From assembly GCA_035578905.1 (NCBI GenBank), contig JAQJVL010002537.1:1-64000 (forward strand): a DNA stretch of 64,000 nucleotides, written 5' to 3'. The notes under the pieces are model-generated. The model did not search any database. It was not told where the DNA came from and was given only the letters and a program-made list of their open reading frames with translations. This document shows, in pieces, positions 10,732 through 22,184 of the stretch. Source of the DNA: Stictocephala bisonia. Lineage: Eukaryota; Arthropoda; Insecta; Hemiptera; Membracidae. Position 1 is the stretch's first letter; the number at the start of each line of letters is the position of its first letter. A program made the translations under genes and the position numbers.

Positions 10732-11814
10732 CAGTAGACTCTCAGTTATCCAAAGTAATTGGGGCCGGGGGACCACCTCGGATACGTAAAGACTCGGATA
10801 ATACAGAGGTTATGGTAAATATAATATAAAAGTCACGAAAAAAGTACAAAACTAGTTTATTACAAGAAAAAACGCAAATTAGTGTAAATGTAGTTACAGT
10901 CCTGTAAAAAAATAGAAACATCAGGTTATGTCTTTTAAAAGTTGTATTACCGCAGGATTACAAGAAGTTGGGAATAAGTATTACATTTTAAAACTCTAGA
11001 ACAGCCAGTAAAAACTATAATAATAGAATTTAATAGTAAAAATCTAATGTAGTGTCCATAGGCAGCATTGTGGATGGGCAATTTTCTCTAACGTTTGTTG
11101 ATAACGAAACCTTACGAATTTATTTCATCTATCTACAGTTCACGGTAGTATTCGCGTCTTTGTTTTTTAAGTGCAGGCAATGATTTAATATAATCAAGGG
11201 TGTATGGTACCGTTCAGTCTGATTACTGAACAAAATTATCGTATTTGCCCTGTCGTTTAACGCAATCTGCATTACTCTCTTAATAGTGCAGTCAACCATT
11301 CAACATTTTAACGGAACAAATTTATTGTATCAATAATACGTTTGTGACAAAAATGCTGATTGATTCATCATTTCAATTTAGTTTTAAGCAACTGTCAACC
11401 ATTTACCACTCATCAAACCACTTGAATAAAATATTAAACAATAACAACAACAAATTACAACAATATTTCCAATACTGTATTGTAAAATCACGAAAGTCAA
11501 CACACTAAAACAACCACCACATTTAGTGCAAGAGCAGTCGACTAAGATGATGGTGATGTGTCGAGTGAATGCATTTGGGTGGGGAAATGATTCCTATAGT
11601 AGGGTACAATATCATAAATACGTCTCTTGACGGCCCTGAAGCGCCTTAATCTAGCACCAACAACCAATAGAGAAACTGATTACTTGTTAAACGATTATAT
11701 GATGTGTCGCACTATAGTTTTCGTTTTATTAATAGCTTCATGTTTATTGTTTATTTTCATCATCTGATGACTAGCTCGGTTAACCCGGAGGCTCGGATAA
11801 CCGAGATTCTATTG
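10732..11814. mobile_element. pogo/Tigger-like element, non-autonomous
   Basis: TA at 10730-10731 and 11815-11816. Terminal inverted repeats CAGTAGACTCTCAGTTATCC (left) and CAATAGAATCTCGGTTATCC (right, reverse complement), then (A/G)AGTAA..GGCC / GAGCC. TIRs of the CAGT(A/C)GACTCTCnnTTATCC type are typical of Tigger/pogo elements. The 1,083-bp interior shows no transposase. Confidence 0.75.
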
Positions 11815-11816
11815 TA

Positions 11817-14280
11817 TAAAGTCTATATAGAATTAATTTGTTTGAACATAGGATGGAGAACTCCAAAATCTCATATGTATACATCATTAACTAAACCGGC
11901 CACGCTTAGCAAAAAGTTTAGTCTAATCGTTATATATAATACATGAAGCAGTTTATTGTCAATGCAACTCCTACCTTATTTTTTGACCAATTTAAACGGT
12001 TGAGGTGTCAAAAAATTTGCCTCTGTTTGTATATTTGTGCAATAAGGTCTTAATTCTTCAATATTTTCACCCTGAAAGTTATGGGAAGCCTTCAAAGTAC
12101 GTTTTTGCGGTCATAAGAATAACATAGAGAGATTTAAATGAATCAAAAAGCAACAGCTGTTCAATTGTAAATGATGATTTCCAAAATGTTTTAAAAGATG
12201 TTGGAATGTAAACCATGGTGTTTGTAATTTTGAGGAGATCTTTCATAATATAAGACCAGGAAAGGTTGTAAGCATGGTTTAATTCACATTCGATTATAGG
12301 GCTCAGCTCTACTGCAATTGAAGTTTTCAATGGTAATCTTAATGCAGTCATTTTATTTATTTTAAAAATCTTCAGCTGTTATAATAAAAACGAATGAAAT
12401 AAACACGTTTGAAATAGACCAAGTAATATCACTGGGTGCTTATACTAATAAATAGGTAGCAACGAAAGTAATGTTAGTGAGATATAGTTAATAACTCCCA
12501 GTTATTAACTATTAGGGATGTATTGACTATAGTTGTTAGAAAAATAAATACTTCTCTGTTTACTTAATTTTACCTGAAATGTAGTAACTTTGTTGTTTTC
12601 ATAAATAATCAACTAGTCACAGTAGCACTGACATTTATTTTCACTTGTGAAATGTAGATAGGGAAATACTTGAAATGTGCTCGTCTCGTTTACAATTTTT
12701 TGGTTACAACAAAATCTATAAAAACATTCTTTTTATATAAATGCAGTGTTGTGTACGAATTTCAAATGAATCCATTCCCTACTTTTCGGGTTTTGTGTAC
12801 ACAAACATATGGAAGATTGATTGTTATGTATTATGAGTTCCGTTCTAAGTAGGCCTACAATACAAAATAATTCTACGTCTAAGGTTTCATAGAATAAACC
12901 TGACTTACAAGTTTTGAAAAATTTGAATGTAAATTTACATTGAAATTGTCTGTGTATATCCCTAAGGCTCTCTAATCTTCGACAAATTTTATAGTTAGTT
13001 CCTTGTTCAAAATGTCATTGTTAGTGGAGAAGGTACGTTGGAGCGCACAGTAATCCAACTTTGGTGGAACTCCGTATTATGGAAAATGCTGCATCATGAT
13101 ACTTTAGATGCATTAAAATTTTGACAAGTCCTGCATCGAATCATTGATTGCATGTGATAAATTTAAAATTTTAACTCAAATTTTAAATGCATCACACAAC
13201 CCTGGTTATACAATTATTTATAGCACTAAAATAGATGAAATTCATCTGAGAGTAGTAATTGATAAAATGTCAAATTAAATACTCCTACTTAAATGTATAA
13301 TCATGAAAATACCTGTAAATATCCTGTTGGCCACAGATTTTATATGGATGTCCAAAATCAAAATGGATTCTAACAATTGAATACTTTACAGAATAATCGA
13401 GCTTGGCCATATTTAAAATCAAAGAGTTTTTATTATTTGCAGTACAATCTCTAGTCTAGATAAAAATTTCAATAGTTAATGTTAATGTAGCAAAGATTAG
13501 ACAAATTAAATTCCCTTAATAATGTGCTACTTAATTGAAGGATCTGAACTACTTGTTTTCTTGATTTTAGGTTAGGTTAAAGGACACTAGGCCAGGAATT
13601 AGTTAGGGGTTTGCGAGTTCAAGCCAAGTCGAGTAGTTGGCATTTTTTTTTGAGTATAGAGTATTTTTGAGCGAGGATTTCCTGTTCGCCCAAGACAACT
13701 GTAAAAGGCAGACACCATTCTAAGCCTATGTTAAGTTTTGCCAGATTCGTAAATATATACATCTAAACTGAACACAATAATTTTGATTTGTTGTTTGTAA
13801 CTGTAACATTTGATAAATAAAACTTTGTACTTCCTGCCTTCCGATATTTTTGAGGCATTGTTTTGTTTAATCTTGTTCCTTTTTTCATAGCTAATATGAT
13901 GTAAGAAACTAAGAAAGTATATTATTAATTAAAACAACGTGGATTATAAAGATTTAATCTGATCACTCATATCACAGATCAGATTTTCTATGCAAGCCTA
14001 TTATATTGTTTCATAGCCGGCCGATATGTTTAATCTGGTGGTTCAGTTCAAAGTGTACCGCGAAAATGTAGCGAAGCTTGTTGGCAAAAGCTGCATGCAA
14101 CCAAACTGATGCTAAACTTCAGGCGTCATCATCAAATGCAGTCATTTGCTTTCAGAATTGTCTCCTCTCAACAAAAATTCATTGTGTACATGCCAAGAAG
14201 ACTGGATCCTGTATTCTGTAGGTATTTAATTTAGTAATAACAAGGTTACAACTAACCGGAAATAAGCTGTGAATTATATA
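11817..14280. other. no supported gene; one repeat shared with 27.87 kb
   Basis: AT-rich sequence. A minus-strand ORF of 90 aa at 12079-12351 has no recognised motif. At 13568-13602 the string GGACACTAGGCCAGGAATTAG recurs inverted at about 27865-27897. The downstream GAGTTCAAGCC (13616-13626) resembles a Pol III B box, so a SINE remnant is possible. Confidence 0.3.
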
Positions 14281-15197
14281 CCGGGTGTTTCAAAATGAAT
14301 AGCGGGGTTTTAGTGTGTTATAATATTTTTTACATCAAACTTACAGCCACAAGGGATATATCAAATGAAAGAGAAACTCAGTTTTGTTTGTTGGCATCAG
14401 TGCGGAATGTTTCCGCCGCAATCCAATAGAAAGCGCTAGTAGCAAAGATGGCGACTAAAGAACAGAAAGCGTTTTGTGTTTAACAGTTTGCAAAGACGGA
14501 ATCTGCTGTTACTGTGCAACGTGCGTTCCGGATTAAGTTCGGTTGTGATCCTCCAGGTGATAACAATATTCGTAGATGGTATCATCAGTTTGAAGACACT
14601 GGCTGCCTTTGTAAAGGCAAGAGTACGGGACGACCAAGAACTAGTGAAGAGAGCGTTGAGCAAGTGCGTAATTCGTTCATGCGTAGCCCTATGAAATCCG
14701 TTCGGAAGGCTAGTCGTGAATTAGCAATTCCTGTGACGACTGTTTGGAGAGTTTTGCGGCGACGCTTGCAACTACGTCCTTATCGTTTGCAGTTGTTACA
14801 GGCTCTGAAGCCTACTGACCATGTTTTACGTGCCAACTTTGCTAACGACATGTTGTTGAATGACAATGAAAATTTTCTGGATCTTGTCGTATTCAGTGAT
14901 GAATCGATCTTCCACCTTACTGGTCAAGTAAACACCCATAATGTTCGGATTTGGGGTTCAGAAAATCCCCGCATGATGGAACAAGTGCAACGAGACGATA
15001 TGCAAATTTTGGGAAGAACTCGCATATCGTCTTGACGTGTGCCGAGTAACGAATGGTGCTCACATTGAACACTTGTAGGCTATTATGTAAAACTGTTTGA
15101 GTTCCTCTTTTGTTTGATATATCACTTGTGGCTGTAAGTTTGATGTAATAAATATTATAACACTTTAAAACCCCGCTATTCATTTTGAAACACCCGG
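14281..15197 (+). mobile_element. IS630/Tc1-mariner-type element, internally deleted, with long TIRs
   Basis: TA at 14279-14280 and 15198-15199. The ends CCGGGTGTTTCAAAATGAAT... and ...ATTCATTTTGAAACACCCGG are exact inverted repeats, and near-identical inversion continues for about 110 bp (GCGGGGTTTTA, CATCAAACTTACAGCCACAA). The transposase ORF inside lacks part of the catalytic domain. Confidence 0.92.
14448..15078 (+). pseudogene. IS630-type transposase, truncated by internal deletion
   Basis: The original start is probably ATG 14448-14450 (MATKEQKAFCV), followed by an in-frame TAA at 14481-14483. It is then open, with helix-turn-helix features: NNIRRWYHQFEDTGCLCKGK, STGRPRTSEE, SRELAIPVTTVWRVLRRRLQ. 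The first catalytic Asp is in VVFSDESIFHL, and NVRIWGSENPR follows. After VQRDD the sequence jumps to another frame encoding FWEELAYRLDVCRVTNGAHI-EHL and a stop (15076-15078), the usual C terminus. The part with the second and third catalytic residues is therefore deleted. Related insect proteins have the DUF4817-type N-terminal domain and about 350-400 aa. Confidence 0.8.
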
Positions 15198-15950
15198 TAT
15201 AATCAAATTTGAAAATCTGGATGAAAAAGCCTGTAGTTCAATCTATTGATAATAATAACCAAGCAGGTTTACTAAAAATAAATTTTAATGTCGCTTAGGA
15301 TTAATTAGTTTTTAAATTATGATTGGTAATGAAATATGTGCAACTAGAAACTACTTTGATACATGAGGCTACACTGAACAACAGATAAATAATTATTTCA
15401 TAACGAGAAATTCATGAAAACCTGGCGTAATCGAATGAAAACCATAGACGTAGTCGGTTAATATAATTGGTCTAGGCGATATTGACGACGAGATGCAGTC
15501 TGAAATATCAGCTAAGTGCCACCTAGTTATACAGTGAAGATTTTGGGCAGCTAAATTATAAACTTATGAATAAAAAAGGAGACATGTGATAAGAATTCGG
15601 TTCCATACAAACTATTTTCCGAGTCCCTAAATTTGTCGTATTTTGTTTACAAAAGGTCTTCCAACGTGTACTACCTATTCTTAGGCGTATTGTTTAGTTC
15701 ATAATTACACGTACCAAACTGATAACGTATGATTAAGGGTAAAATAAAACACAAGAAGCATACTTTTTTATTCATAACTTATAAAACTCTTTACTATTAA
15801 AATTAAATTAAGATGTAAATATGATATTTCGTGAAATACGACTACTCGATCGAACTTCAAGTAGTTTCAGAAGCTTCGAGCCGAGTTCCAGTAGTAAAAT
15901 ACTCTATCAAATACTCAAAGTTTCGAGTACTCAAACACTCTTAGAATTAG
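15198..15950. other. no supported gene
   Basis: AT-rich, no ORF with recognised motifs and no clear repeat. Confidence 0.4.
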
Positions 15951-16203
15951 TATATTGGAGAGATAGTACATCAGCAAACTTACCTTAGAAGACAAGTTCA
16001 CTAACACCAGAGTTGTAGTAACATACACAAAATAAACACATAATCTCACAAATGTTCAATGCCACTGGCATTTTCTTCAGGTGAGTAGAGAGACCTGAAC
16101 ATTTATGAGATTATGTGTTTATTTTGTGTATGTTACTACTACTCTGGTGTTAGTGAACTAGTCTACTAAGGTAAGTTTACTGATGTCCTATCTCTCCAAT
16201 ATA
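15951..16203. repeat. palindromic repeat family A, copy 1 (inverted dimer)
   Basis: Arms TATTGGAGAGATAGTACATC... and ...GATGTCCTATCTCTCCAATA run inward for about 110 bp with few mismatches. They meet near CTTCAGGTGAGTAGAGAGACCTGAA. The minus-strand unit contains CTGAAGA, then ATGCC/GGCAT hairpin, then GAA. Each arm carries CTAAGGTAAGTTT, a consensus 5' splice site. Other copies: 27567-27860 (dimer), 28095-28235 and 39931-40080 (single units). Confidence 0.8.
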
Positions 16204-16581
16204 GTAATTGTTTTCTTGATTGGGATTTTCCCTTATCAACATTGATAAAGGTCTGTTATCCCTATTATTTTTTTATAACTGTATAAAAATAGACTTTTTA
16301 TAACTAATTTCCCACTTAACCATCATCGTAAGTGTGGATTTTATTATGTCTGAAAAAATACATTTTTACAAATGTGAGACAAATATCAAATTGTTATGAT
16401 TTATTGAAATAGTTTGTACCAAATATCGAAGTGGAAATAGTTATTTTCTAAGGATAAATATACTTTACTTGAGCACAATATTATGTTCACAAATACACTT
16501 CGTTACCATAAATAAAACTAAAGGCTCCATTCTCACCTTAACATCACATATGACTGGAAAGATCAGTAATCACAGATTATA

Positions 16582-17038
16582 CAGGGCGGAAAAAATATGG
16601 AAACACTTTCACAACATTATATTTTTCCATATATAATTTGATAATTTTATTATTTTTAATATTTGTGTTCCATCAAGTATAATTGTTGATCAGAATAATT
16701 TACTTGAAACCGTTAAATAGCGTAGAAGTAATATTGTTCAAATTAGTTACTTTTGAAATTCAAATGACCTCTACTCTGGAAAGGATAAACCTTATGAAGT
16801 CCAGTTTAAGGCTATTAATTTTTCTTGAATAGATCTTTCATTTGATACCAAAATCGACCTAGGTTTACATTGAAGATTTTCGATCAACTTCTAGTAGGCC
16901 GCCTCCCTGAAAAGATGAAATGTTGCTAATGGCGTCAAAAAGTATTTTCTTTTTAACCATGATGATGTACAAGATTTCACTTTAACAAGTGAAGTCATAC
17001 AAAAGTTGTGAAGGCATTTCCATATTTTTTCCACCATG
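16582..17038. mobile_element. TA-flanked MITE (Tc1/mariner-type)
   Basis: TA at 16580-16581 and 17039-17040. Left end CAGGGCGGAAAAAATATGGA, right end (reverse complement) CATGGTGGAAAAAATATGGA, continuing AA(A/T)nnnTTTCACAAC. There is no transposase ORF in 457 bp. Confidence 0.7.
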
Positions 17039-17058
17039 TATAGTATAATGCAATAATA

Positions 17059-18388
17059 CGAGGGTCGTCTCAAAAGTAAGTTACACTATTTTTTTAAAGC
17101 CGTTCTGTTGGCGCCAGAAGTCTGGGAGTCGCGGAGTATTTGCGTCTGGGCGTAGTGGCAGCACTGTAAAATTCCTATGTGCGTGCGTCGATCGATCGGC
17201 CAGTCAGACTACAGGCAATATGGAGACACCACTTGTTCCTACCGCCGATTGTGAAATTCGCGCTATTATTCGTTTTTTAACAGCAAAAAATAAAACTAAT
17301 TCATCATGAGTTGTGTAGTGTTTATGGTGAAGGTGTGATGTCAAGGCCAATGGTATCTCGTTGGCGTCAATCATTCATTGAAGGACGGACAACACTGCAT
17401 GATGAACAACGAAGCGGCCGCCCCTCCACTTCTCGCGCGGCAACTGTTGTTGAAGATGTCAGAAAGGTCATTGACACCGATCGGCGCCTGACTCTTGACG
17501 AAATCCTTTGTCAACTGCCTTCTAATGTGGAAATAAGCCGTGCATCACTCCACAGGATTATTTCTGATGATCTTCATCTGTCAAAAGTGTGTGCAAGGTG
17601 GGTTCCACGCCTTCTCACAGAACAGCACAAAGAGCAGAGAGTTGATGCTGCTTTGCAATTTCAACAATTTTTCGATGATGAAGGAGACAATTTATTCGAT
17701 CGAATAGTGACTGGGGATGAGACCTGGATCCATCATTGGACGCCTGAATCGAAAAGACAGAGTATGGTATGGAAAAGAAAGGACAACACCAAAAAAAGCG
17801 AAAGTTGTGGAATCCGCTGGAAAAATCATGGCGACGGTTTTTTGGGACAACAAAGGTGTGTTATTGATCGACTACCTTCCTCGTGGGACTACAATAACAT
17901 TAGCACGGTATTGTGAACTTTTGGAACAACTGAGAAGAGCAATCCAGAACAAAAGAAGAGGAAAGTTGACGAAAAAAGTTTTTTTGTTCCATGACAACGC
18001 TCGCCCACATGCTGCTCGTCAGACCCAAGACCTGCTCACAGATTTTCGATGGGATGTTTTTGGACATCCACCTTACTCCCCCGACCTTGCACCAAGTGAC
18101 TTTCATCTTTTCCCACACCTCAAACAACATCTTGGAGGTCGGCGCTTCGCAAATGACGATGAGCTGAAAGAAGAGGTTGAGAGTTGGCTAAGCAATATGG
18201 CGGCAGAATGGTATGATGAGGGACTGAAAAAACTGTTACCACGTTACCAAAAATGTTTAGAAAATCATGGAAATTATGTAGAAAAATAAGGTTAACTTGT
18301 ACTTTTCAAAATATATCATTTAAAATATTTTCTGATGTTTTTTATACTTTTAATAAAATAGTGTAACTTACTTTTGAGACAACCCTCG
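17059..18388 (+). mobile_element. mariner element, full length, transposase frameshifted
   Basis: TA at 17057-17058 and 18389-18390. Left TIR CGAGGGTCGTCTCAAAAGTA, right TIR (reverse complement) CGAGGGTTGTCTCAAAAGTA, both followed by AGTTACACTATTTT. The length of 1,330 bp is standard for mariner. The sequence is well preserved, indicating recent activity. Confidence 0.95.
17220..18289 (+). pseudogene. mariner transposase (DD34D) with two frameshifts
   Basis: ATG 17220-17222 opens METPLVPTADCEIRAIIRFL. One frameshift near 17285-17300 precedes IHHELCSVYGEGVMSRPMVS, and a second lies near 17780 in the A-rich stretch before KAKVVESAGKIMATVFWDNK. The HTH region is followed by RWVPRLLTEQHK (WVPHEL-type motif), IVTGDETWIHH (first Asp), FLFHDNARPHAA (second Asp) and PPYSPDLAPSDFHLF (third Asp, the mariner YSPDLAPSD signature). 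It ends HGNYVEK-stop. All three catalytic aspartates are present, but no single frame is intact. About 350 aa if repaired, normal for the family. Confidence 0.92.
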
Positions 18389-20920
18389 TAACTGCAAAAA
18401 TAAGCAGGCACAATAATATAGGCACTGAACATAATTAAGGAAAGGCATAAATAAAACAGAATTACAAAAAGTAAAGGTGAAATCAGTTTATTATTTGCAA
18501 AATATACATTTTGGAATGACATCTACATACCGGACCAAATTGAATGAACTGATGAAATTAACATTTTAATATTATTTTTATAACAGCATTTTTAAACGTC
18601 AACATACTTCTGATTGAAATATTTTGTCTGACACAATAAACGAATCTAAAAATACAATTTCTGCACATTGATAATTTATTCCAAGCTAAACAAATTGAAT
18701 GTTTATGCATTTGTAAGTTAACATATACATTTGGGAGATCAGATTACCAAACCCACTTCTCTTTCCAAGTAACATTTTAATTTTCGATAATTATTACACT
18801 GATTTAAATGTTTTGTATTTAATAATTTATAAGAACAGGGCAGGATTATATAATTTACACAAAATTGTTGAATTGATAAATTAACTCACTTTTTAAAGAC
18901 TTAATTTAACTGATACAATTTAATTATTGTAGTCATATTAAAATAATATTACCTTAATGTGAGAAAAATGGAAATGAATTAAAACTTAGCTAATACCTCT
19001 CAATTAAGGTAATGATGAAAAATATTTGTTATGTGGCTTCTGAAGGATTTTATTGACAAATTAGCAAATCTTTTATAACAAACCATTTAATTTGCAATTG
19101 GGTGCTTTTTAGTTTAAGTAAATTAATAGTTGATTCCAATCAGAACTGCTATAAAAAGTTTACATCAAGCAACCGAAATGTTAAAAATAATTTAGCATTA
19201 ATTTATTTTAAATGTAATTGAAAATTGTTTACTTACATATGTTAGATATTAAGCCTCACGATTATCTGTCAGAACCCAAATTCCAGCCAGCGCCAAACTT
19301 AGATATTTCTTGAAGTATGGAAGTCTGATGTTATAAAATAAATACAAAATAATTGAGGTGTGTAGATAAAATTTTGATAGTTATTATGTTTACTGTGGAT
19401 AAGGATTGTTACTTTTTAAACTAGTGTTACTAACAATATTAAGTAAAGCAAACAAAGTGCATTATTCCAATTAAAGTCAATTTTGCACAGAGATGCAAAG
19501 TTTTGTAATAATAAACTTTAAAGCAAAAGTTTAAAAAAATTTAATGAACAAAAATGTCTTTTTATGTATTACATTTTAACTTACGTCCTCATGTTGACAT
19601 TATATGTAAAGACACCGAGACATTTGCCATTATTAGTATGAAAAATCAATTATACTTCTGATTGCTACCTGTTCAAACCATGTAGAAAGGCTACATCTAT
19701 CTTGTTCATTAAGACTCTTAAAACAAAAAGTAAAACAATAACTTCATTCAAAAAGGACATTGTATTGTAATTTAACAATAATCGTTACAATTGCTGTTCA
19801 ATGAAACTCTGAAGGGTCCTCTTTCCAAAGGAGTAAAAAATTATCGTTTTGTTTCTTATAACTGACTAAATAATATTTCAAAACTATTTAATAGGGTCCT
19901 GCAATAAAAATCTAGTTGGTATTAAATTTTATTCTTACTAAATACCAATACCAAATTAAATATTTAATGTCATATAATAATGCAGAATCAAATATTATCC
20001 TAAGTTATATTTACAAGAAATTTGTAACAAATGGCAAAACTATGTAACATTCCAAGGTTATACTTGGATAAGCATTCTAAAGGGCAGGGTGAAAAAAATC
20101 CTTTGTTTTACTTGGATTTTTTACTAAGATGAACAAGTATCGCTTAAAATCATTATTGCACTTAAGATAATTGCAATTTTAATAACCCAAAGACATACAA
20201 ATGAATCAGTAAAAAATAATTATAATTTTATACAACTGAAATTAAATAAACAGATTACCTTTTATTTTAAAGACATTAAAATCGTAACTATGTGTTCTAA
20301 CTTTCTTATTGAAATTTCAAATTTTAGAACTAGAAAATAGTGAATTGATTTATTCCTTTCTAGTAATAGCAAATGTCATTGGACTAAAAACCTTTAATCA
20401 TTACAATTCCTCTAAAACACACACAAATGTTACTACTAGTATGGACCAGATAAGATAACATACATTTGAATCAATGTTAGACTTCCAATTTATCTCATTG
20501 AGTTACTCAAAATAAGGAAAACAAACATGGACAACTATTCTGTACACAAAATTCACCTCAGCTTAAACAACCCTTCCTTCATTGCCATTTTAAATGTTAT
20601 AAAGATACAAAATATAAATTTTTCAATTTCTGCCAACTGTATTATGTTTTAGGACTAGCTAGGATGCAATGTACAGATAATCTTACACTATTTGCTAGAA
20701 AATATAACAAAGTTGTATAGTCACAGCCTACAGAAAAATAATAAGCCATTTAAACACTTTCTGCTATTAAAATATTTATTTTTAATTACAAGTATTTTGA
20801 CACTATTCACACATTACTATTAACATAAATAAATGTATCAACAATCGAAAGTGTAAAAATGAAATAATAATTATAAAAACTTTACACTAAATATTTACAA
20901 TGCATTTGTACAAAGCTGTT
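18389..20920 (-). other. transposon-free AT-rich stretch, possible long 3' UTR of the KANSL1-like gene
   Basis: About 2.5 kb directly after the stop codon with no recognisable transposon and no convincing gene. Candidate minus-strand AATAAA signals (TTTATT on plus) occur at 18487-18492, near 18669, near 19926 and near 20776, so the end of the transcript cannot be fixed by eye. The left limit coincides with the end of the mariner copy at 18388. Calling it 3' UTR is inference from position and from the lack of insertions compared with the introns. Confidence 0.3.
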
Positions 20921-21052
20921 CTATCTCTTGAATGGTACTCGTTCCAGAGATGTTTCTTCCGCTGTCCATTCGGGATCATTTGGGTCTTCGTCCACAAATG
21001 TGTCAGCTGACTCAGTCGAATCTGAAAGTGGCGTCATGGGGCGACTTTCACT
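20921..21052 (-). CDS. KANSL1: KANSL1-like last coding exon with stop
   Basis: Residues 335-377 and a TAG stop (20921-20923). The acceptor is TATTTGCAG. It starts SESRPMTPLSDSTESADTF, continues with an acidic stretch containing DEDPNDPEWTAEE, and ends LERVPFKR. No GT donor is needed before the stop, so it is the terminal coding exon. Downstream sequence (lower coordinates) is AT-rich with several AATAAA signals on the minus strand. Confidence 0.82.
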   Translation of the reverse strand, partial: SESRPMTPLSDSTESADTFVDEDPNDPEWTAEETSLERVPFKR

Positions 21053-21590
21053 CTGCAAATAATGTTTCAGTTACAAATAAGTATTTTAGTAACTATAAAA
21101 TGAAATCTAGATATTTGGTTTCAAATACTCCTGATTTGCATATTTAAAAATATATTAATTCAATGTTCAAACATGAAAATTAGGCACATGATTGAAAAGG
21201 GGCGAACAAAAATATACAACTAATGGCATATTGTCTAAGCTGAGGACATATTATACTTAGTTCTGTAAGTAATGTATAATTAAAAGTTATTAGAGCCATA
21301 GAAATGAATATTCATAGAAAAGCGAAGGAAAGGGACTATAATTGGGCTGGACAGTAAGTGACCTCCGTGTTATATTTAGCAAATGTAAGGATTCCACCAC
21401 TGAGCTGCTTTATTTCATAGGCATAACTAGCTTCTGTCTTCCAAGTGTTCTACTTCCGCAACAGCATTAAGTTTTTTAGTTTACTAATTAACTGCAAATA
21501 TAATAAATATACATTATACGACTATACACATCACAACAAATTTGAACTGTTGACAGAGGTAATTTATCTATATTTATAAAAGAGGATGTT

Positions 21591-21592
<2 letters not shown>

Positions 21593-21632
<40 letters not shown>
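21593..21632. repeat. (TA)n microsatellite
   Basis: About 20 uninterrupted TA units inside the Helitron. Confidence 0.97.
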
Positions 21633-21636
<4 letters not shown>

Positions 21637-22067
21637 TGAAGTTTATGCGCTGCCAAACCATCCAACCGATCACCACGAAACTTTAGGATGTTGTCTTGTA
21701 TACTCCCGAGATGGTTTCTGTGAAGTTTTATGCAGATCCGTCCTCAGGGTTCCGCCCCACGGGCGCCTAAAGATCCCATGTTATTCAAATGGAGAATCTG
21801 AATTGTTTACAAAAAACATATGACTGTGTGGTTTAATGTAGTTTCACATGCCATAAGCAGATTGAAGTTCTCACAACAACAGTACTGTATATGTTTTGAT
21901 TTATTGTAGTTCTACATTTCACCTTGAGAGTGTAGCACACACTACTTTTACTTGATCAGGTGATCTGTATTTGGTGTTAACCTTTTTTCCTCGGTAATTA
22001 AAACATATGGTGAAACGTGAAAATAAAAAATAAATAATTATTTGTTTTGCAGTTTACTTTTTATGAC

Positions 22068-22139
22068 ATGCCTCCTAAAAAATCTAATATTGGTAGAAGA
22101 AGCAAAAATGCTCGAATTCTTTCAGCTATTAGGTTCTAA
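22068..22139 (+). pseudogene. Helitron Rep/helicase N-terminal fragment (23 aa)
   Basis: The ORF MPPKKSNIGRRSKNARILSA-IRF-stop has the basic start typical of insect Helitron proteins (MPxKxxxxGRRSxNARxLxxxR). It is preceded by TTGTTTTGCAG, which looks like a splice acceptor. Everything after residue 23 is deleted. Identification is from memory of the motif. Confidence 0.5.
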
Positions 22140-22184
22140 ATCAAACTCAATAGTATGACCGGCGAAGCGGGTGGGTACAACTAG

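Larger units (their letters stand above)
21567..22184 (+). mobile_element. Helitron (non-autonomous), copy 1
   Basis: Begins TCTATATTTATAAAAGAGGA and ends ACAACTAG, placed between A (21566) and T (22185), the Helitron rule (5' TC, 3' CTAG, A/T target). A GC-rich hairpin-like stretch, ACCGGCGAAGCGGGT, lies just inside the 3' end. Interior features CGTCCTCAGGGTTCCGCCCCACGGG and a (TA)n tract are common in insect Helitrons. A related 3' half lies inverted at 54577-54895. Confidence 0.8.

Noticed and set aside
12079..12351. 90-aa minus-strand ORF as a gene
   Set aside because: No motif, and no neighbouring exon with matching phase was found.
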